Positions 14,466-23,104 of a stretch of 28,124 nt of DNA are shown here, piece after piece (the first letter of the stretch is position 1; the number at the start of each line of letters is the position of its first letter). The notes beneath the pieces were generated by a model that was given only the letters and a program-made list of their open reading frames with translations, made no database searches and was not told the DNA's origin. Origin of the DNA: Rubrobacter sp. Its GTDB lineage: Bacteria; Actinomycetota; Rubrobacteria; Rubrobacterales; Rubrobacteraceae. Made by a program: the position numbers and the translations under genes. Location: NCBI GenBank assembly GCA_016781885.1, contig JADDPM010000005.1, positions 1 through 28,124 on the forward strand, given 5' to 3'.

Positions 14466-16289
14466 ATGTCCGTATTCGACGTCAGGGTTAGGGAGAAGTT
14501 CTCGGAGGCTGCGGAGAGTCTCGGGCGTACGAGGACCGCCCTCTCGCACTTCGGGCCGTTTCTAAGGCCGCGTAAGAAGGGTCTGCTTCTGGCGCTCTTC
14601 CTGTTGCTCTTGGAGACGGGGACGAGCCTCGCCCAGCCGTGGCCGCTCGCCCTGATCCTCGACTACATCCTCGGCGACCAGACGCTACCCATCCCTTTGA
14701 GCCAGCCGGTCTTACTCGCGGCCATCGCTGTGCTGGTCGTCGTCATCTCCACGACCAGCCGGGGCGTCACCGCCTCCCGGCGCTATCTCCTCTCGAAGCT
14801 CGGCCAGGAGACCGTCTTCGACATGCGCGACGCGCTCTACCGCAAGGTCCACGCTTTAGGTCTCGACTATCACGGCAAGAGGCGGACCGGCGATACCATC
14901 ACGCGCGTCACCAGTGACGTCAAGGAGGTTCGGAGCCTGCTCGTAGACTCCATCGTCGAGGTCGGATCTTCCTTTCTAATACTGATCGGGATGCTCGTGG
15001 TGATGGTGTGGCTGAACTGGCAGCTCACCCTGCTCGCGCTCCTCACCGTTCCGTTCCTCTTCCTAGCCGTCAAGCGCTACCGGCTCGCCCTTATAGAGAG
15101 GATGCGTGTCGTGAGGACGAAGGAGGGAGCGATAACATCGGTCATCCAGGAGGCCGTAACGGGGATACGCGCCGTCAAGATCTTCACCCGCGAGGACGAC
15201 GAGATAGACCGCTTCCGCAAGGAGAGCCGCGACTCTCTGACCGCCAGCGTGGACTCCTCGGCGATAGAGGCGAAGTTCAGCGTCCTGCTCGGCGTCGTCG
15301 GCGGGATAGGTACCGCGCTCGTCGTCTACTTCGGCACCCGCCAGGTGCTCGCGGGCACCCTCACCGTGGGCGGCCTGACAGTCTTCGTCTCCTACCTCGG
15401 GCTCTTCCTCTCTCCCCTTTGGGCGCTCTCCCGGCAGGTGAACCAGATCGGTAAATCATTGGTCTCCGGCGAGCGTATCGTCGAGCTCCTCACCGCCGAA
15501 CCTACCGTAAAAGAAGACCCGAACGCTCGTCCTGCGCCGCCGTTCGAGGGCCGCGTAACGTTCGAGGACGTCCATTTCTCTTACGAGGAGGAAGCCGGAG
15601 AGGTGTTGCGCGGGATGAGCTTCGAGGCCGAGCCCGGCAGCAGGGTCGCGCTCGTGGGGGTGAGCGGGGCGGGCAAGACTACCGTAACCAGCCTCCTCGC
15701 CCGCCTCTACGATCCACGAGGGGGGCGGGTTTTCGTAGATGGCGGGGATATAAAAGAGTACACCCTGAAGTCCTTGCGCGACCAGATCGCCTTCGTCCCC
15801 CAGGAGCCGATGCTCTTTCGGGCCACAGTAGCCGAGAACATCGCCTACGGCAAACCCGGGGCGGCGATGCAGGAGATCGAGGAGGCAGCCCGTCTCGCCG
15901 GAGCCGACGTATTCATCCGGGAGATGCCCGAGGGCTACGAGACCGTGCTCTCGGAGCGGGGCGAGAGCCTCTCGGGCGGGCAGCGCCAGCGTGTCTCAAT
16001 CGCCCGCGCGATGCTGCGCGACGCTCCCATCCTGATCCTCGACGAGCCCCAGTCCGGTCTGGACGCCGAGGCTGCGGAGGCCGTCGAGGCCCATTGGCGA
16101 GAGCTAACCGCCGGCCGGACCACCTTCGTCATCGCCCACGAGCTCAGGCTCGTCAAGGACGTAGACGAGATACTCGTAATCGAGGACGGTCAAGTCGCCG
16201 AGACCGGTGTCCACGATGATCTTGTCGCCTCCGGCGGTCTCTACTCTAGACTCTACGCTCTGCAAGAGCGTCCCGCCGTGCAGTCATAG
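14466..16289 (+). CDS. ABC-type half-exporter (MsbA/lipid A-like, multidrug) with fused ATPase
   Basis: About 607 residues: one transmembrane domain (about residues 30-310) fused to one nucleotide-binding domain, so it acts as a homodimer or heterodimer in the membrane. The transmembrane part carries the exporter coupling segments (LGLDYHGKRRTGDTITRVTS, QEAVTGIRAVKIFTRE). The ATPase shows Walker A GVSGAGKTT (about 397), the Q-loop PQEP, the signature LSGGQRQR (about 501), Walker B ILILDEPQSG (about 522) and the H-loop IAHE. All catalytic residues are present, so it should hydrolyse ATP. ATG 14466 is chosen (alternative 14445); GTGAGG lies upstream. Two tiny membrane proteins follow in the same direction, and the nearest divergent gene is the receiver-like one. 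Substrate unknown. Confidence 0.92.
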   Translation: MSVFDVRVREKFSEAAESLGRTRTALSHFGPFLRPRKKGLLLALFLLLLETGTSLAQPWPLALILDYILGDQTLPIPLSQPVLLAAIAVLVVVISTTSRGVTASRRYLLSKLGQETVFDMRDALYRKVHALGLDYHGKRRTGDTITRVTSDVKEVRSLLVDSIVEVGSSFLILIGMLVVMVWLNWQLTLLALLTVPFLFLAVKRYRLALIERMRVVRTKEGAITSVIQEAVTGIRAVKIFTREDDEIDRFRKESRDSLTASVDSSAIEAKFSVLLGVVGGIGTALVVYFGTRQVLAGTLTVGGLTVFVSYLGLFLSPLWALSRQVNQIGKSLVSGERIVELLTAEPTVKEDPNARPAPPFEGRVTFEDVHFSYEEEAGEVLRGMSFEAEPGSRVALVGVSGAGKTTVTSLLARLYDPRGGRVFVDGGDIKEYTLKSLRDQIAFVPQEPMLFRATVAENIAYGKPGAAMQEIEEAARLAGADVFIREMPEGYETVLSERGESLSGGQRQRVSIARAMLRDAPILILDEPQSGLDAEAAEAVEAHWRELTAGRTTFVIAHELRLVKDVDEILVIEDGQVAETGVHDDLVASGGLYSRLYALQERPAVQS

Positions 16290-16302
16290 GGAGGAGGAGG
16301 CT

Positions 16303-16374
16303 TTGAGAGAGCTGCTGATCATCAGCATAGTCCTGACGCTCGTCGTAGCCGCTATCTACGTCTCGTTCTCATAG
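16303..16374 (+). CDS. 23-residue single-span membrane peptide
   Basis: A TTG start at 16303, directly behind GGAGGAGGAGG and 13 bases after the ABC-exporter stop, gives MRELLIISIVLTLVVAAIYV plus SFS and TAG at 16372-16374. Almost the whole peptide is one hydrophobic helix with a charged N-terminal cap. The very strong ribosome site and the position inside the transcription unit argue that it is translated. It may be a regulatory micro-subunit of the exporter, which is inference. It is too short for normal gene callers. Confidence 0.5.
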   Translation: MRELLIISIVLTLVVAAIYVSFS

Positions 16375-16409
16375 CGTCTGCGGACGCCGTTTTCCGGGAG
16401 GCCATTAAA

Positions 16410-16658
16410 ATGATCCAGCTAATCTCGGTCGCGGGCGCTCTCGCGATCCTCGTAGCCTACGCCGCAAACCAGCTACGCTATATCGGCCCAGCGAACCTCT
16501 CGTATGCGCTGCTGAACTTCGCCGGCTCGGCCGTCCTGGCCGCGGTCGCGGTCGTCGAGGGGCAGTGGGGCTTCCTGCTGCTCGAAGGAATATGGGCGCT
16601 CGTGAGCCTATGGGCGACCGTGAAGCTCTTGCGAGGCAGGTCGTCGAGACTTCGCTGA
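16410..16658 (+). CDS. CBU_0592-family three-helix membrane protein
   Basis: An 82-residue membrane protein with three hydrophobic helices (about 3-19, 28-48 and 52-74) and the pattern SYALLNFAGSAVLAAVAV...GIWALVSLWATVKLL, which I recognise as the CBU_0592-like family of unknown function. GGGAGG eight bases before the ATG is a good ribosome site. It follows the exporter and the 23-residue peptide with no terminator between, so it probably shares their transcript. It is convergent with the CNNM/CBS gene. Confidence 0.72.
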   Translation: MIQLISVAGALAILVAYAANQLRYIGPANLSYALLNFAGSAVLAAVAVVEGQWGFLLLEGIWALVSLWATVKLLRGRSSRLR

Positions 16659-16681
16659 ACCCGGCCGTCGGCGTTCGGGTT
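16658..16681. terminator. weak hairpin between convergent genes
   Basis: AACCCG (16658-16663) and CGGGTT (16676-16681) can pair around a GC-rich 12-base loop, between the CBU_0592-type gene and the convergent CNNM/CBS gene. The stem is only 6 bp, so this is tentative. Confidence 0.35.
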
Positions 16682-16716
16682 TGGGACGTCGTATCCGCGC
16701 CCCCGCAGGCTGGGAG

Positions 16717-18051
16717 TTAACCAGGCGCATCCTCTTCCCCACCACGTTCACGCACGACGACTTGGGCGACGCGGGGCCCATCTACCTCGTCTACGCGCAA
16801 GGTATAGCTATCGAGGATGACCTCATCGCCGACCTCGGGGGGGCGTCCGAGGTGACCGAGGACGAGCCCGCCGATGGTGTCGAAGTCCTCGCTCGTAAAG
16901 TCGGAATCCAGGGCTTCGTTGGCGAGATGGATCGGGGCGCGGCCATCTATCGAGTAGGAGCCGTCGCCTAACCTGCGGACCGACGGCTTCTCCTCGTCGA
17001 ACTCGTCCCGGATCTCGCCTACGATCTCTTCCAGGATGTCCTCGACTGTGAAGAGCCCCTCGAAAGAGCCCCACTCGTCGATGACGATGGCCATCTGGAT
17101 CTCCTGCTTCTGGAAGTCCTCCAAGATCTGGTCGATGCGCCGGTTCTCGGGGACCGTCAGGACCTCGCGCATAAGGTCTTTGGCTGTCACTTCCGCCTCC
17201 AGGCCGCCGTGGGCCTCGACGGCGCGCAGAACATCTTTGACGTGCACTGCCCCTATTACCCTGTCGATGGAGCCGTCCTCGAAGATCGGGTAGCGGGTGT
17301 AAACGCCCGTCGCCGCCACAGAGACAAGCTCCTTTAACCCCATCTCGGCCGGTAACGCTACTACGTTCGGCCTCGGCACCATGATCTCCCGCGCCCGGGT
17401 CTCCTCGAGCTGGATGACCGCTTTGAGCATATCCTCCTCGTCCTCCTCCAGAACGCCCTGCTTAGCCGACTGGCCGATGATCATGCGCAACTCCTCCTCG
17501 GAATGGGTCTCCTCGGTCTCGGAGGCTGGCGGGATACCGAAGGCCCTTACGAAGACGTTGGCCGTCCCGTTGAAGAGCCAGGTGCCGGGCAAAAAGATAT
17601 AGTAGAAAAACTTTATGAACGGCGCCACGAGCAGCGAGGTCCCCTCCGGCTTGACGATGGCGACGCTCTTGGGCGCCAGCTCACCGAAGACTACATGAAG
17701 GAACGTGATGATCCCGAAGCCTATGGCGAAGGCGACGGCGTGGACCAAGCTCTCCGGGAAAAGAGGCGCGAGCAGCGGGTCGATGAGGCGGGCGATCGCC
17801 GGCTCACCTAGAGCGCCCAGGCCCAGCGAGGAGATCGTGATGCCGAGCTGGGTCACGGCGAGGTAGGAGTCGAGATTCTGGGTAGCCTCTTTGACTAGGC
17901 CAGCCGACATCCGGCCCTCCTGCACCATCGATTCGACCCTCGTCACCCTGAGCTTCACAAACGCGAACTCCGCAGCGACGAACAACCCGTTCAGGGCCAC
18001 CAGAAGAAGCGCGGCGAAGAGCTTGAGCCCCGAGAAAACTATCCCTTCCAA
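16717..18051 (-). CDS. CNNM/DUF21 and CBS-domain protein, CorC/HlyC family
   Basis: A 444-residue membrane protein of the hemolysin-C/CorC group, whose better-studied relatives act in magnesium or cobalt efflux. Domains in order: the CNNM (DUF21) membrane domain with four hydrophobic segments (about 1-190, including NGLFVAAEFAFVKLR and FGELAPKSVAI), two CBS domains (about 210-335, with AREIMVPRPNVVAL and EIQMAIVIDEWGSFEGLFT), and a C-terminal CorC_HlyC domain (about 350-435). All are complete. The start is TTG 18051 with AGGAGG five bases upstream. The 'hemolysin' name is historical; ion transport is the more likely role. The gene stands alone on its strand. Confidence 0.93.
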   Translation of the reverse strand: MEGIVFSGLKLFAALLLVALNGLFVAAEFAFVKLRVTRVESMVQEGRMSAGLVKEATQNLDSYLAVTQLGITISSLGLGALGEPAIARLIDPLLAPLFPESLVHAVAFAIGFGIITFLHVVFGELAPKSVAIVKPEGTSLLVAPFIKFFYYIFLPGTWLFNGTANVFVRAFGIPPASETEETHSEEELRMIIGQSAKQGVLEEDEEDMLKAVIQLEETRAREIMVPRPNVVALPAEMGLKELVSVAATGVYTRYPIFEDGSIDRVIGAVHVKDVLRAVEAHGGLEAEVTAKDLMREVLTVPENRRIDQILEDFQKQEIQMAIVIDEWGSFEGLFTVEDILEEIVGEIRDEFDEEKPSVRRLGDGSYSIDGRAPIHLANEALDSDFTSEDFDTIGGLVLGHLGRPPEVGDEVILDSYTLRVDEVDGPRVAQVVVRERGGEEDAPG

Positions 18052-18212
18052 GAACCCCTCCTAAGCGAACGCGTCGACCCGCGCCGCCGGGGGAGCACCG
18101 CGTAGGAACCCGGCGGCACGCTAGTACTTTGTATCTCGTCACGTTCCACGATAATCCTCGAAGATACTCTACGCCTCTCCCTTTGGCAAACCAGAGGTCC
18201 GGGACGGCCGAT

Positions 18213-19247
18213 CTAGTAGAGCAACTTCTTGTCCAGCTCGTTGACTAGCGGCTCCCCATCCAGGTAGCGGCGGAGGTTCTCGCGGAAGAGCTCTGTTTGC
18301 AGCTCGTTCGTCAGGCCTGGCACGTTGTCCGTCGAGTGGGGGCTTATGATGACGTTCTCCAGGTTCCACAATGGGCTCTCCTCCGGCAGCGGCTCCTCCT
18401 CGAACACGTCGAGCGCGGCCCCCGCGAGATGCCCGCCCTCCAATGCCTCGACGAGCGCCGCCTCGTTCACCACTCTGCCTCGTCCAACGTTCACGAAGTA
18501 CGCTTCGGGCTTCATCGCGGAGATCTCCCGCGCGTCCAGGAGCCGGTGAGTCTCGGGCGTACCCGGCAGTGCGACGGCCACGTAGTCCGCCTCCCGGAGC
18601 GCCGCATACAGGTCCTCGGTCTCGTACAGCTCGTCTGCGTAGCCCCACGCCTCGTCGTCCTCACGAACGGTCCGCTTCACCCCGGCCACACGCATCCCGA
18701 AGGGCCGTGCCCGGGTCGCTATCGCCCGTCCTATGTTCCCCATCCCCACCACGCACAGGGTCTTCCCGTGCAGCGTCTCGGTGTGCACCTCACGCCAGCG
18801 CCTCTCCGCCTTGTCGCGTCGCAGGCGTTCCAGATCCTTGACGTGCTGGAGTAGCGCCATCATCACGAACTCGGCTAGCGGTCCCGAGTAGACCCCGCTC
18901 GCCGTCGTGACGGTCACGTCTGTGTCTTGCAGCCCCGCGCGCTCGGCGACCTCTCCTGCGCCGGCCATGCTCGCCTGCACCCACCGCAGTCTCGGGGCGA
19001 CCCTGAAGAGGTCCTCTACCTGGCCTCGGGGGAAGTCGTAGAGCACCTCTGCCTCCCGGAGCATAGCTAGAAGCTCCTCGTCTCCCTGTGGCGTGCGGCG
19101 CCATCCGGGAGGTCCTACATGGTCGCCTGGCCAGCGCGGCGGCGGAACCAGGTCCTCGCGGTAGAGCACTCGCAGCCTCTCGTCCACAGCCCGTATACTT
19201 TGTACGTGCTCCTCTTCCAGGTAGCTCGTTATCACCACGTCGATCAA
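18213..19247 (-). CDS. D-2-hydroxyacid dehydrogenase (NAD-dependent)
   Basis: Cytoplasmic oxidoreductase that interconverts a 2-oxoacid and a D-2-hydroxyacid with NAD(P)H. 344 residues. It has the GMGNIG nucleotide motif (168-173) and the catalytic Arg256 (NVGRGRVV), Glu285 (FEEEPLP) and His304 (ISPHS). The N-terminal substrate lobe has an inserted Pro/Gly-rich loop (about 34-55), which places it near the glyoxylate/hydroxypyruvate-type or phosphoglycerate-dehydrogenase-like relatives; the exact substrate is not evident. The start is TTG 19247, four bases after AAGGAGG. The gene diverges from a Nudix gene 48 bases away, so their promoters must overlap or lie inside the coding ends. Confidence 0.9.
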   Translation of the reverse strand: MIDVVITSYLEEEHVQSIRAVDERLRVLYREDLVPPPRWPGDHVGPPGWRRTPQGDEELLAMLREAEVLYDFPRGQVEDLFRVAPRLRWVQASMAGAGEVAERAGLQDTDVTVTTASGVYSGPLAEFVMMALLQHVKDLERLRRDKAERRWREVHTETLHGKTLCVVGMGNIGRAIATRARPFGMRVAGVKRTVREDDEAWGYADELYETEDLYAALREADYVAVALPGTPETHRLLDAREISAMKPEAYFVNVGRGRVVNEAALVEALEGGHLAGAALDVFEEEPLPEESPLWNLENVIISPHSTDNVPGLTNELQTELFRENLRRYLDGEPLVNELDKKLLY

Positions 19248-19294
19248 CGCGCCTCCTTCGCCAGTAGCCGTGTACGGGATGCTAACCTACGGCG

Positions 19295-19927
19295 ATGGAC
19301 GAGAGAATAGACCTTCTGGACGAACGAGGGGAGAAGACCGGGCAGATCGTCTGGAAAAGCGAGGCGCACCGGGCGGGGTTGTGGCACCGGTGCTTTCACT
19401 GCTGGATCTTCTCTCCGCAGACGGAGTACGGCGGGCCGTACCTCTTCGTGCAGCGCCGTGCGTCGGGGAAGGAGACCTGGTCCGACAGACTGGACGTGAC
19501 CGTCGGCGGGCACCTCGGCGCGGGCGAGGAGCCGCTCGACGGTCTCCGGGAGATCGAGGAGGAGCTGGGCCTCAAAGTTACCCCCGACGAGTTGATGCCG
19601 CTCGGGACCCGCAGGGCCGAGCTCCAGATACCCGCCGGAACAGACCGCGAGGTCCAGCACGTCTTCCTGCTCGTGAGGGCCCTCACCCCCGATGATCTGT
19701 GCCTCCAGGAGGAGGAGGTCGCCGCGGTGGTAAGCCTCAACCTCGCTGACGTGGAGGCGCTGTGCGGGGGAGCCAAAGTCCGGGTCGAGGAGTGGGCGGA
19801 CGGAGAGAGGCGCTCTGCTGAGATAAGCCTCGCCGACTTCGTCCCCGGGGAGGACGACTACCTCCTGCGCGCCGCCCGCGCCGTCCGCACGGTCCTGGCC
19901 GGAGGGCTACCCGGGGCAGTCTTCTAG
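19295..19927 (+). CDS. Nudix hydrolase (IPP-isomerase-like / YfcD-type)
   Basis: A 210-residue Nudix protein. The N-terminal part (IDLLDERGEKTGQ, then HRAGLWHRCFHCWIF and LFVQRRASGKETWSD) is the pattern of Nudix proteins related to isopentenyl-diphosphate isomerase. The Nudix core is GGHLGAGEEPLDG followed by REIEEELGL, one residue shorter than the canonical box, a form usual in this subgroup. It is probably a hydrolase for an uncharacterised nucleotide or diphosphate substrate. The ribosome site before ATG 19295 is weak. Its stop (19925-19927) overlaps the stop of the minus-strand frameshifted gene by two bases. Confidence 0.87.
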   Translation: MDERIDLLDERGEKTGQIVWKSEAHRAGLWHRCFHCWIFSPQTEYGGPYLFVQRRASGKETWSDRLDVTVGGHLGAGEEPLDGLREIEEELGLKVTPDELMPLGTRRAELQIPAGTDREVQHVFLLVRALTPDDLCLQEEEVAAVVSLNLADVEALCGGAKVRVEEWADGERRSAEISLADFVPGEDDYLLRAARAVRTVLAGGLPGAVF

Positions 19928-20410
19928 CCTTCGTCCTCCAGGAACTCATCCGCCTGACGGGCGGCGAGCCGCGCCCGCCACGCCACCCCCCTTGCGTCCG
20001 CGAGCGCGCTCTGCCCCTGATCTCCTGATGCGTGGATGACGCCCGCTTCGGCCAGGGCGTGCAGGGCCCGGGCGGCGCCGGCGGCCAGGTGGGCGGAGGC
20101 CGCCGCCTCCTGGACGCAGGAATTCGGGCAACTCCGCGAGCGTCGAGGCCGCGAGGTTCGCCACGTCCGCCGCTCGCAGCGCCCCTTCGACCACGGCCGT
20201 CTCCCGGTCTGCCAGATCGGCGAGCACCTCGATCTCGACCCTCAGGTCTCGCGCCAACGCTCGCACCACGCCGCGTCGCACAAGGTCGCCGGTGGCTTGC
20301 GCACAGGTATCCTCTAGTAGCCCAGCCGCCAACGCCGCGCAGCGCAGGGGACCCGACGATGGGTTAGGCAGACCTTCGGTAGGGTTCGACTGGTCATCTC
20401 TCGTGCCCAC
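19924..20410 (-). pseudogene. frameshifted cyclodeaminase-like (FTCD_C-type) gene
   Basis: The minus strand from ATG 20410 encodes a helical protein (LAAGLLEDTCAQATGDLV, EIEVLADLADRETAVVEGAL, ANLAASTLAELPEF). Near 20115-20125 the frame breaks: continuing as annotated gives Pro/Arg/Gly-rich nonsense. A one-base shift restores coherent sequence (VQEAAASAHLAAGAARALHA, AEAGVIHASGDQGQSALADA, RQADEFLEDEG) and a stop at 19924-19926. The helices and the QSALADARG turn resemble the formimidoyltetrahydrofolate cyclodeaminase fold, but the Gly-rich folate loop is poor, so the family call is tentative. The single indel could be a sequencing error. Confidence 0.5.
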
Positions 20411-20477
20411 GGCATAGATTCTAATTCCCGGATGCCGGCCTTTCTTTGGCGAAGCCGCGCGGTACGGCCGCCAACGG

Positions 20478-20505
20478 CTGACGGCGAATCCCCGGAAGCT
20501 ATATC
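20478..20505 (+). promoter_or_regulatory. candidate promoter of the NAD synthase gene
   Basis: CTGACG (20478-20483) and TATATC (20500-20505) are separated by 16 bases, and the ATG follows nine bases after the -10 box. Transcription would start almost at the ATG, so the mRNA may be leaderless, in keeping with the poor ribosome site. Confidence 0.4.
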
Positions 20506-20514
20506 ATTAGCGGC

Positions 20515-22245
20515 ATGAAGGTGGCGCTGGCCCAGATCGACACAGTCGTGGGCGACGTGTGGGGGAACGTGGAGAAGGCGGCGGATGCTCTCGCGCAGGC
20601 GGTAGAGGGCGGCGCGGAGTTGGTCGCTTTCCCGGAGCTGACCACGACCGGCTACCCACCGGAGGACCTGCTCCTCCGGCCGAGCTTTATCCGGGATAAC
20701 TTGCGTGCGCTGGAGGAGTTCGCGGGGAGGGTGCCGGAGGGGGTAGCGGCGGCGATAGGGTTCGTCGACCTCAACGGCGACCTGTACAACGCCTGCGCCG
20801 TCGTCTCCGGCGGTGAGATCCTGCATCGCTACCACAAGCATTTCCTGCCGAACTACGGCGTATTCGACGAGAACCGTTACTTCCGCGAGGGTTCGGGGAC
20901 CCCGATCCTCAAAGTAGGAAGCAACCTCGTGGGCCTGAGCGTCTGCGAGGATATCTGGTATCCGGGCGGCCCCCCGCGCGAGCAGGCCCTCGGTGGGGCG
21001 GGCGTGCTCTTGAACGTCTCAGCTTCCCCATATCACCGTCTCAAGGGGGCCTCAAGGGAGAGGATGCTCGGCGTCAGAGCCTCGGATCACGGCTGCTACG
21101 TCGTCTTCTGCAACCTCGTCGGTGGCCAGGACGAGCTCGTCTTCGACGGCCGCTCCGCGGTCTTCGACCCCGAGGGGCGCCTCGTCGCCCGCGCCAAGCA
21201 GTTCGAGGAGGACCTCCTCTTCGTGGAGATACACCCCGAGGAGGCCATCTTCCACCGCCTCCACGACCCCCGCCCCCGCAAGGAGGATCCCGACCACCTG
21301 CTCGAGATCGTTGATCTGCCGCTCCCCAAGCCGGAGACCAAGGAAGAGTCGGCCGGCATCGAGCACCGTGTGGAGCCGCAGCTCTCCGAGGAGGGCGAGG
21401 TGCTGGAGGCGCTGGTCCTGGGGCTCGGGGACTACTTCCGCAAGAACGGCTTCTCGCGGGCCGTCCTCGGGCTCTCAGGCGGGATCGACTCCGCCTTTGG
21501 CGCGGCCGTCGCAGCCCGCGCTCTGGGCCCCGAGAACGTTACCGGCGTGCTCATGCCGAGCAAATACACCTCCGAGGCGAGCAACACCGACGCGCGGGCG
21601 CTCGTCAAGAACCTCGGCATAGACTCGCAGATGATACCCATAGGTCCCGCCTTTGATGCGTACAGGGAGATGCTGGAGGAGAGCTTCAAGGGACTGCCGG
21701 AGGACGAGACGGAGGAGAACATACAGTCCAGGGTACGCGGGAATATCCTCATGGCTCTCTCCAACAAGTTTGGTTGGATCGTTCTCAGCACCGGCAACAA
21801 GAGCGAGACGAGCGTCGGGTACTCGACGCTCTACGGCGACACCGCCGGCGGTTTCTCCGTGATCCGGGACGTCCCAAAGACCCTCGTCTACCGCGTCTGC
21901 CGCTATATAAACGAGGTAGAGGGCCGTGAGGTTATCCCGGACTCCATCCTTACCAAGGAGCCCTCAGCCGAGCTTCGGGAGGACCAGCGCGACGTAGATT
22001 CGCTGCCGCCCTACGAGGTCCTCGACCCGATCCTCGAAGCGTACATAGAGGAGGACAAGGGGATCGGTGAGATCGTCGCCGCCGGTTTCGACGAGGAGGA
22101 CGTGAGGCGCGCCGTGCAGCTCGTGGACCGGGCCGAGTACAAGCGCCGCCAGGCCCCGACCGGCATAAAGGTCACCGCCCGCTCCTTCGGCCGCGACCGT
22201 CGCATGCCCATCACCAACCGCTACCGCGAACGCCGGGGCGAGTAG
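20515..22245 (+). CDS. nadE: glutamine-dependent NAD(+) synthase
   Basis: Makes NAD from deamido-NAD, ATP and glutamine, the last step of NAD synthesis, in the cytoplasm. 576 residues. The N-terminal nitrilase-type glutaminase domain has the catalytic triad Glu41 (FPELTTTGYPPEDLL), Lys108 (HKHFLPNYGVFDE) and Cys144 (SVCEDIWY). The C-terminal synthetase domain has the PP-loop SGGIDS (about 322) and the STGNKSE segment with GDTAGGF. All the residues expected of the two-domain enzyme are present and the length is normal. The surrounding genes are unrelated, so it is probably a single transcription unit. Confidence 0.96.
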   Translation: MKVALAQIDTVVGDVWGNVEKAADALAQAVEGGAELVAFPELTTTGYPPEDLLLRPSFIRDNLRALEEFAGRVPEGVAAAIGFVDLNGDLYNACAVVSGGEILHRYHKHFLPNYGVFDENRYFREGSGTPILKVGSNLVGLSVCEDIWYPGGPPREQALGGAGVLLNVSASPYHRLKGASRERMLGVRASDHGCYVVFCNLVGGQDELVFDGRSAVFDPEGRLVARAKQFEEDLLFVEIHPEEAIFHRLHDPRPRKEDPDHLLEIVDLPLPKPETKEESAGIEHRVEPQLSEEGEVLEALVLGLGDYFRKNGFSRAVLGLSGGIDSAFGAAVAARALGPENVTGVLMPSKYTSEASNTDARALVKNLGIDSQMIPIGPAFDAYREMLEESFKGLPEDETEENIQSRVRGNILMALSNKFGWIVLSTGNKSETSVGYSTLYGDTAGGFSVIRDVPKTLVYRVCRYINEVEGREVIPDSILTKEPSAELREDQRDVDSLPPYEVLDPILEAYIEEDKGIGEIVAAGFDEEDVRRAVQLVDRAEYKRRQAPTGIKVTARSFGRDRRMPITNRYRERRGE

Positions 22246-22353
22246 AGCGTCGGGCGGTTCTGGTTTGCCCGCGGGGGCTGACTGAGGGTTTGGGCAAGGA
22301 AGACACTGGCATAATCTAGGGGCTTTGCTGGCGTCGTTCCGGAGGTCGTTTTA

Positions 22354-22692
22354 GTGAATCCTTTTGCATCGCTGCTCCTGGTCCTCGCTATCGTAGGTGA
22401 GGTGATCGGGACCGCCGGTCTCAAAGCCTCCGAGGGCTTCAGCCGGCTCGGGCCGTCCGTGGTGGCGGTGATGGGGTACTGCGCGGCGTTCTACTTCCTC
22501 TCCTTGAGTCTCAGGCTGCTCCCCTTGGGCATCGCTTACGCCATCTGGTCGGGGCTCGGCACGGTCGGCTCCGTGCTCATCGGGGTACTCATCTGGCGGG
22601 AGATGCTGGGTCCGGCCCACCTCGTCGGCATCGGCCTGATCCTGGTGGGCGTGATAGTCCTGAACGTCTTCGCCGGTAATCCTGGCGCGTAG
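22354..22692 (+). CDS. small multidrug resistance (SMR/EmrE-family) transporter
   Basis: A 112-residue proton-coupled exporter with four helices that works as a dimer. The essential membrane Glu is Glu16 (AIVGEVIGTAGLK), and the family's YAIWSGLGTVGS segment carries the aromatic and Gly residues of helix 3. Its length is typical of EmrE/QacE-like proteins. It is a single gene, so a homodimer; the paired-subunit type normally has two. The start is GTG 22354 with GGAGG nine bases upstream; a CATAAT box lies at 22310-22315. Quaternary ammonium or guanidinium compounds are the usual SMR substrates, and sequence alone does not choose. A hairpin follows. Confidence 0.92.
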   Translation: MNPFASLLLVLAIVGEVIGTAGLKASEGFSRLGPSVVAVMGYCAAFYFLSLSLRLLPLGIAYAIWSGLGTVGSVLIGVLIWREMLGPAHLVGIGLILVGVIVLNVFAGNPGA

Positions 22693-22734
22693 AACCTCTA
22701 CCCCCCGGTTACGGGTCCTCTCCTTGAAAACGCA

Positions 22735-22765
22735 ACACCGGCGGCGGCCCGATCGGGGCCGGTGT
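22735..22765 (+). terminator. hairpin terminator after the SMR gene
   Basis: ACACCGG (22735-22741) and CCGGTGT (22759-22765) pair outside an inner CCC/GGG stem, followed by CTTTGAT. It lies 43 bases after the SMR stop and just before the next gene, whose TGATAC promoter-like box starts in the tail of the hairpin. Confidence 0.6.
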
Positions 22766-22783
22766 CTTTGATACACTGGCAGC

Positions 22784-23104
22784 ATGAACCCGTACGAGTT
22801 TAAGGTGAGTTTGACGCCGGCGGCGCGGGAGATGCTCCGGGCCGGTGAGGCTCTAGTCCTCGACTGGCACCGGCTTGCGGTTTGCTGCGCCGGGGCGGGG
22901 GAATCGAGCCTCTACGTGATGAAAGAGGAGGGCGCCCGCAAGCGCAAGGGGCTCGTGCGCCTCAAGGGGAAGGACCCCGTCTACGCCGCGCGGGCTATCT
23001 TCCCGCACTTGGCCGGCCACGAGGTCAGGCTGGATGCTCGCAGGGTTCTTGCTTTCGCCGCTTTACCTCGGACCTTCCGGGCGACTTCGGGCTGCGCTCC
23101 GTGA
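22784..23104 (+). CDS. hypothetical protein, probably frameshifted near its end
   Basis: A 106-residue ORF that I do not recognise. The body looks real: EFKVSLTPAAREMLRAGEAL, LDWHRLAVCCAGAGESSLYV, RKGLVRLKGKDPVYAARAIF and EVRLDARRVLAFA. After about base 23055 the ORF ends in an unconvincing tail, whereas a one-base shift gives a coherent C-terminus (FRRFTSDLPGDFGLRSVMG, then RLPEPDRSAG) and a stop at 23140-23142. The true protein was therefore probably about 119 residues. ATG 22784 has no strong ribosome site; a TGATAC box 10 bases upstream suggests a leaderless transcript. Confidence 0.6.
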   Translation: MNPYEFKVSLTPAAREMLRAGEALVLDWHRLAVCCAGAGESSLYVMKEEGARKRKGLVRLKGKDPVYAARAIFPHLAGHEVRLDARRVLAFAALPRTFRATSGCAP

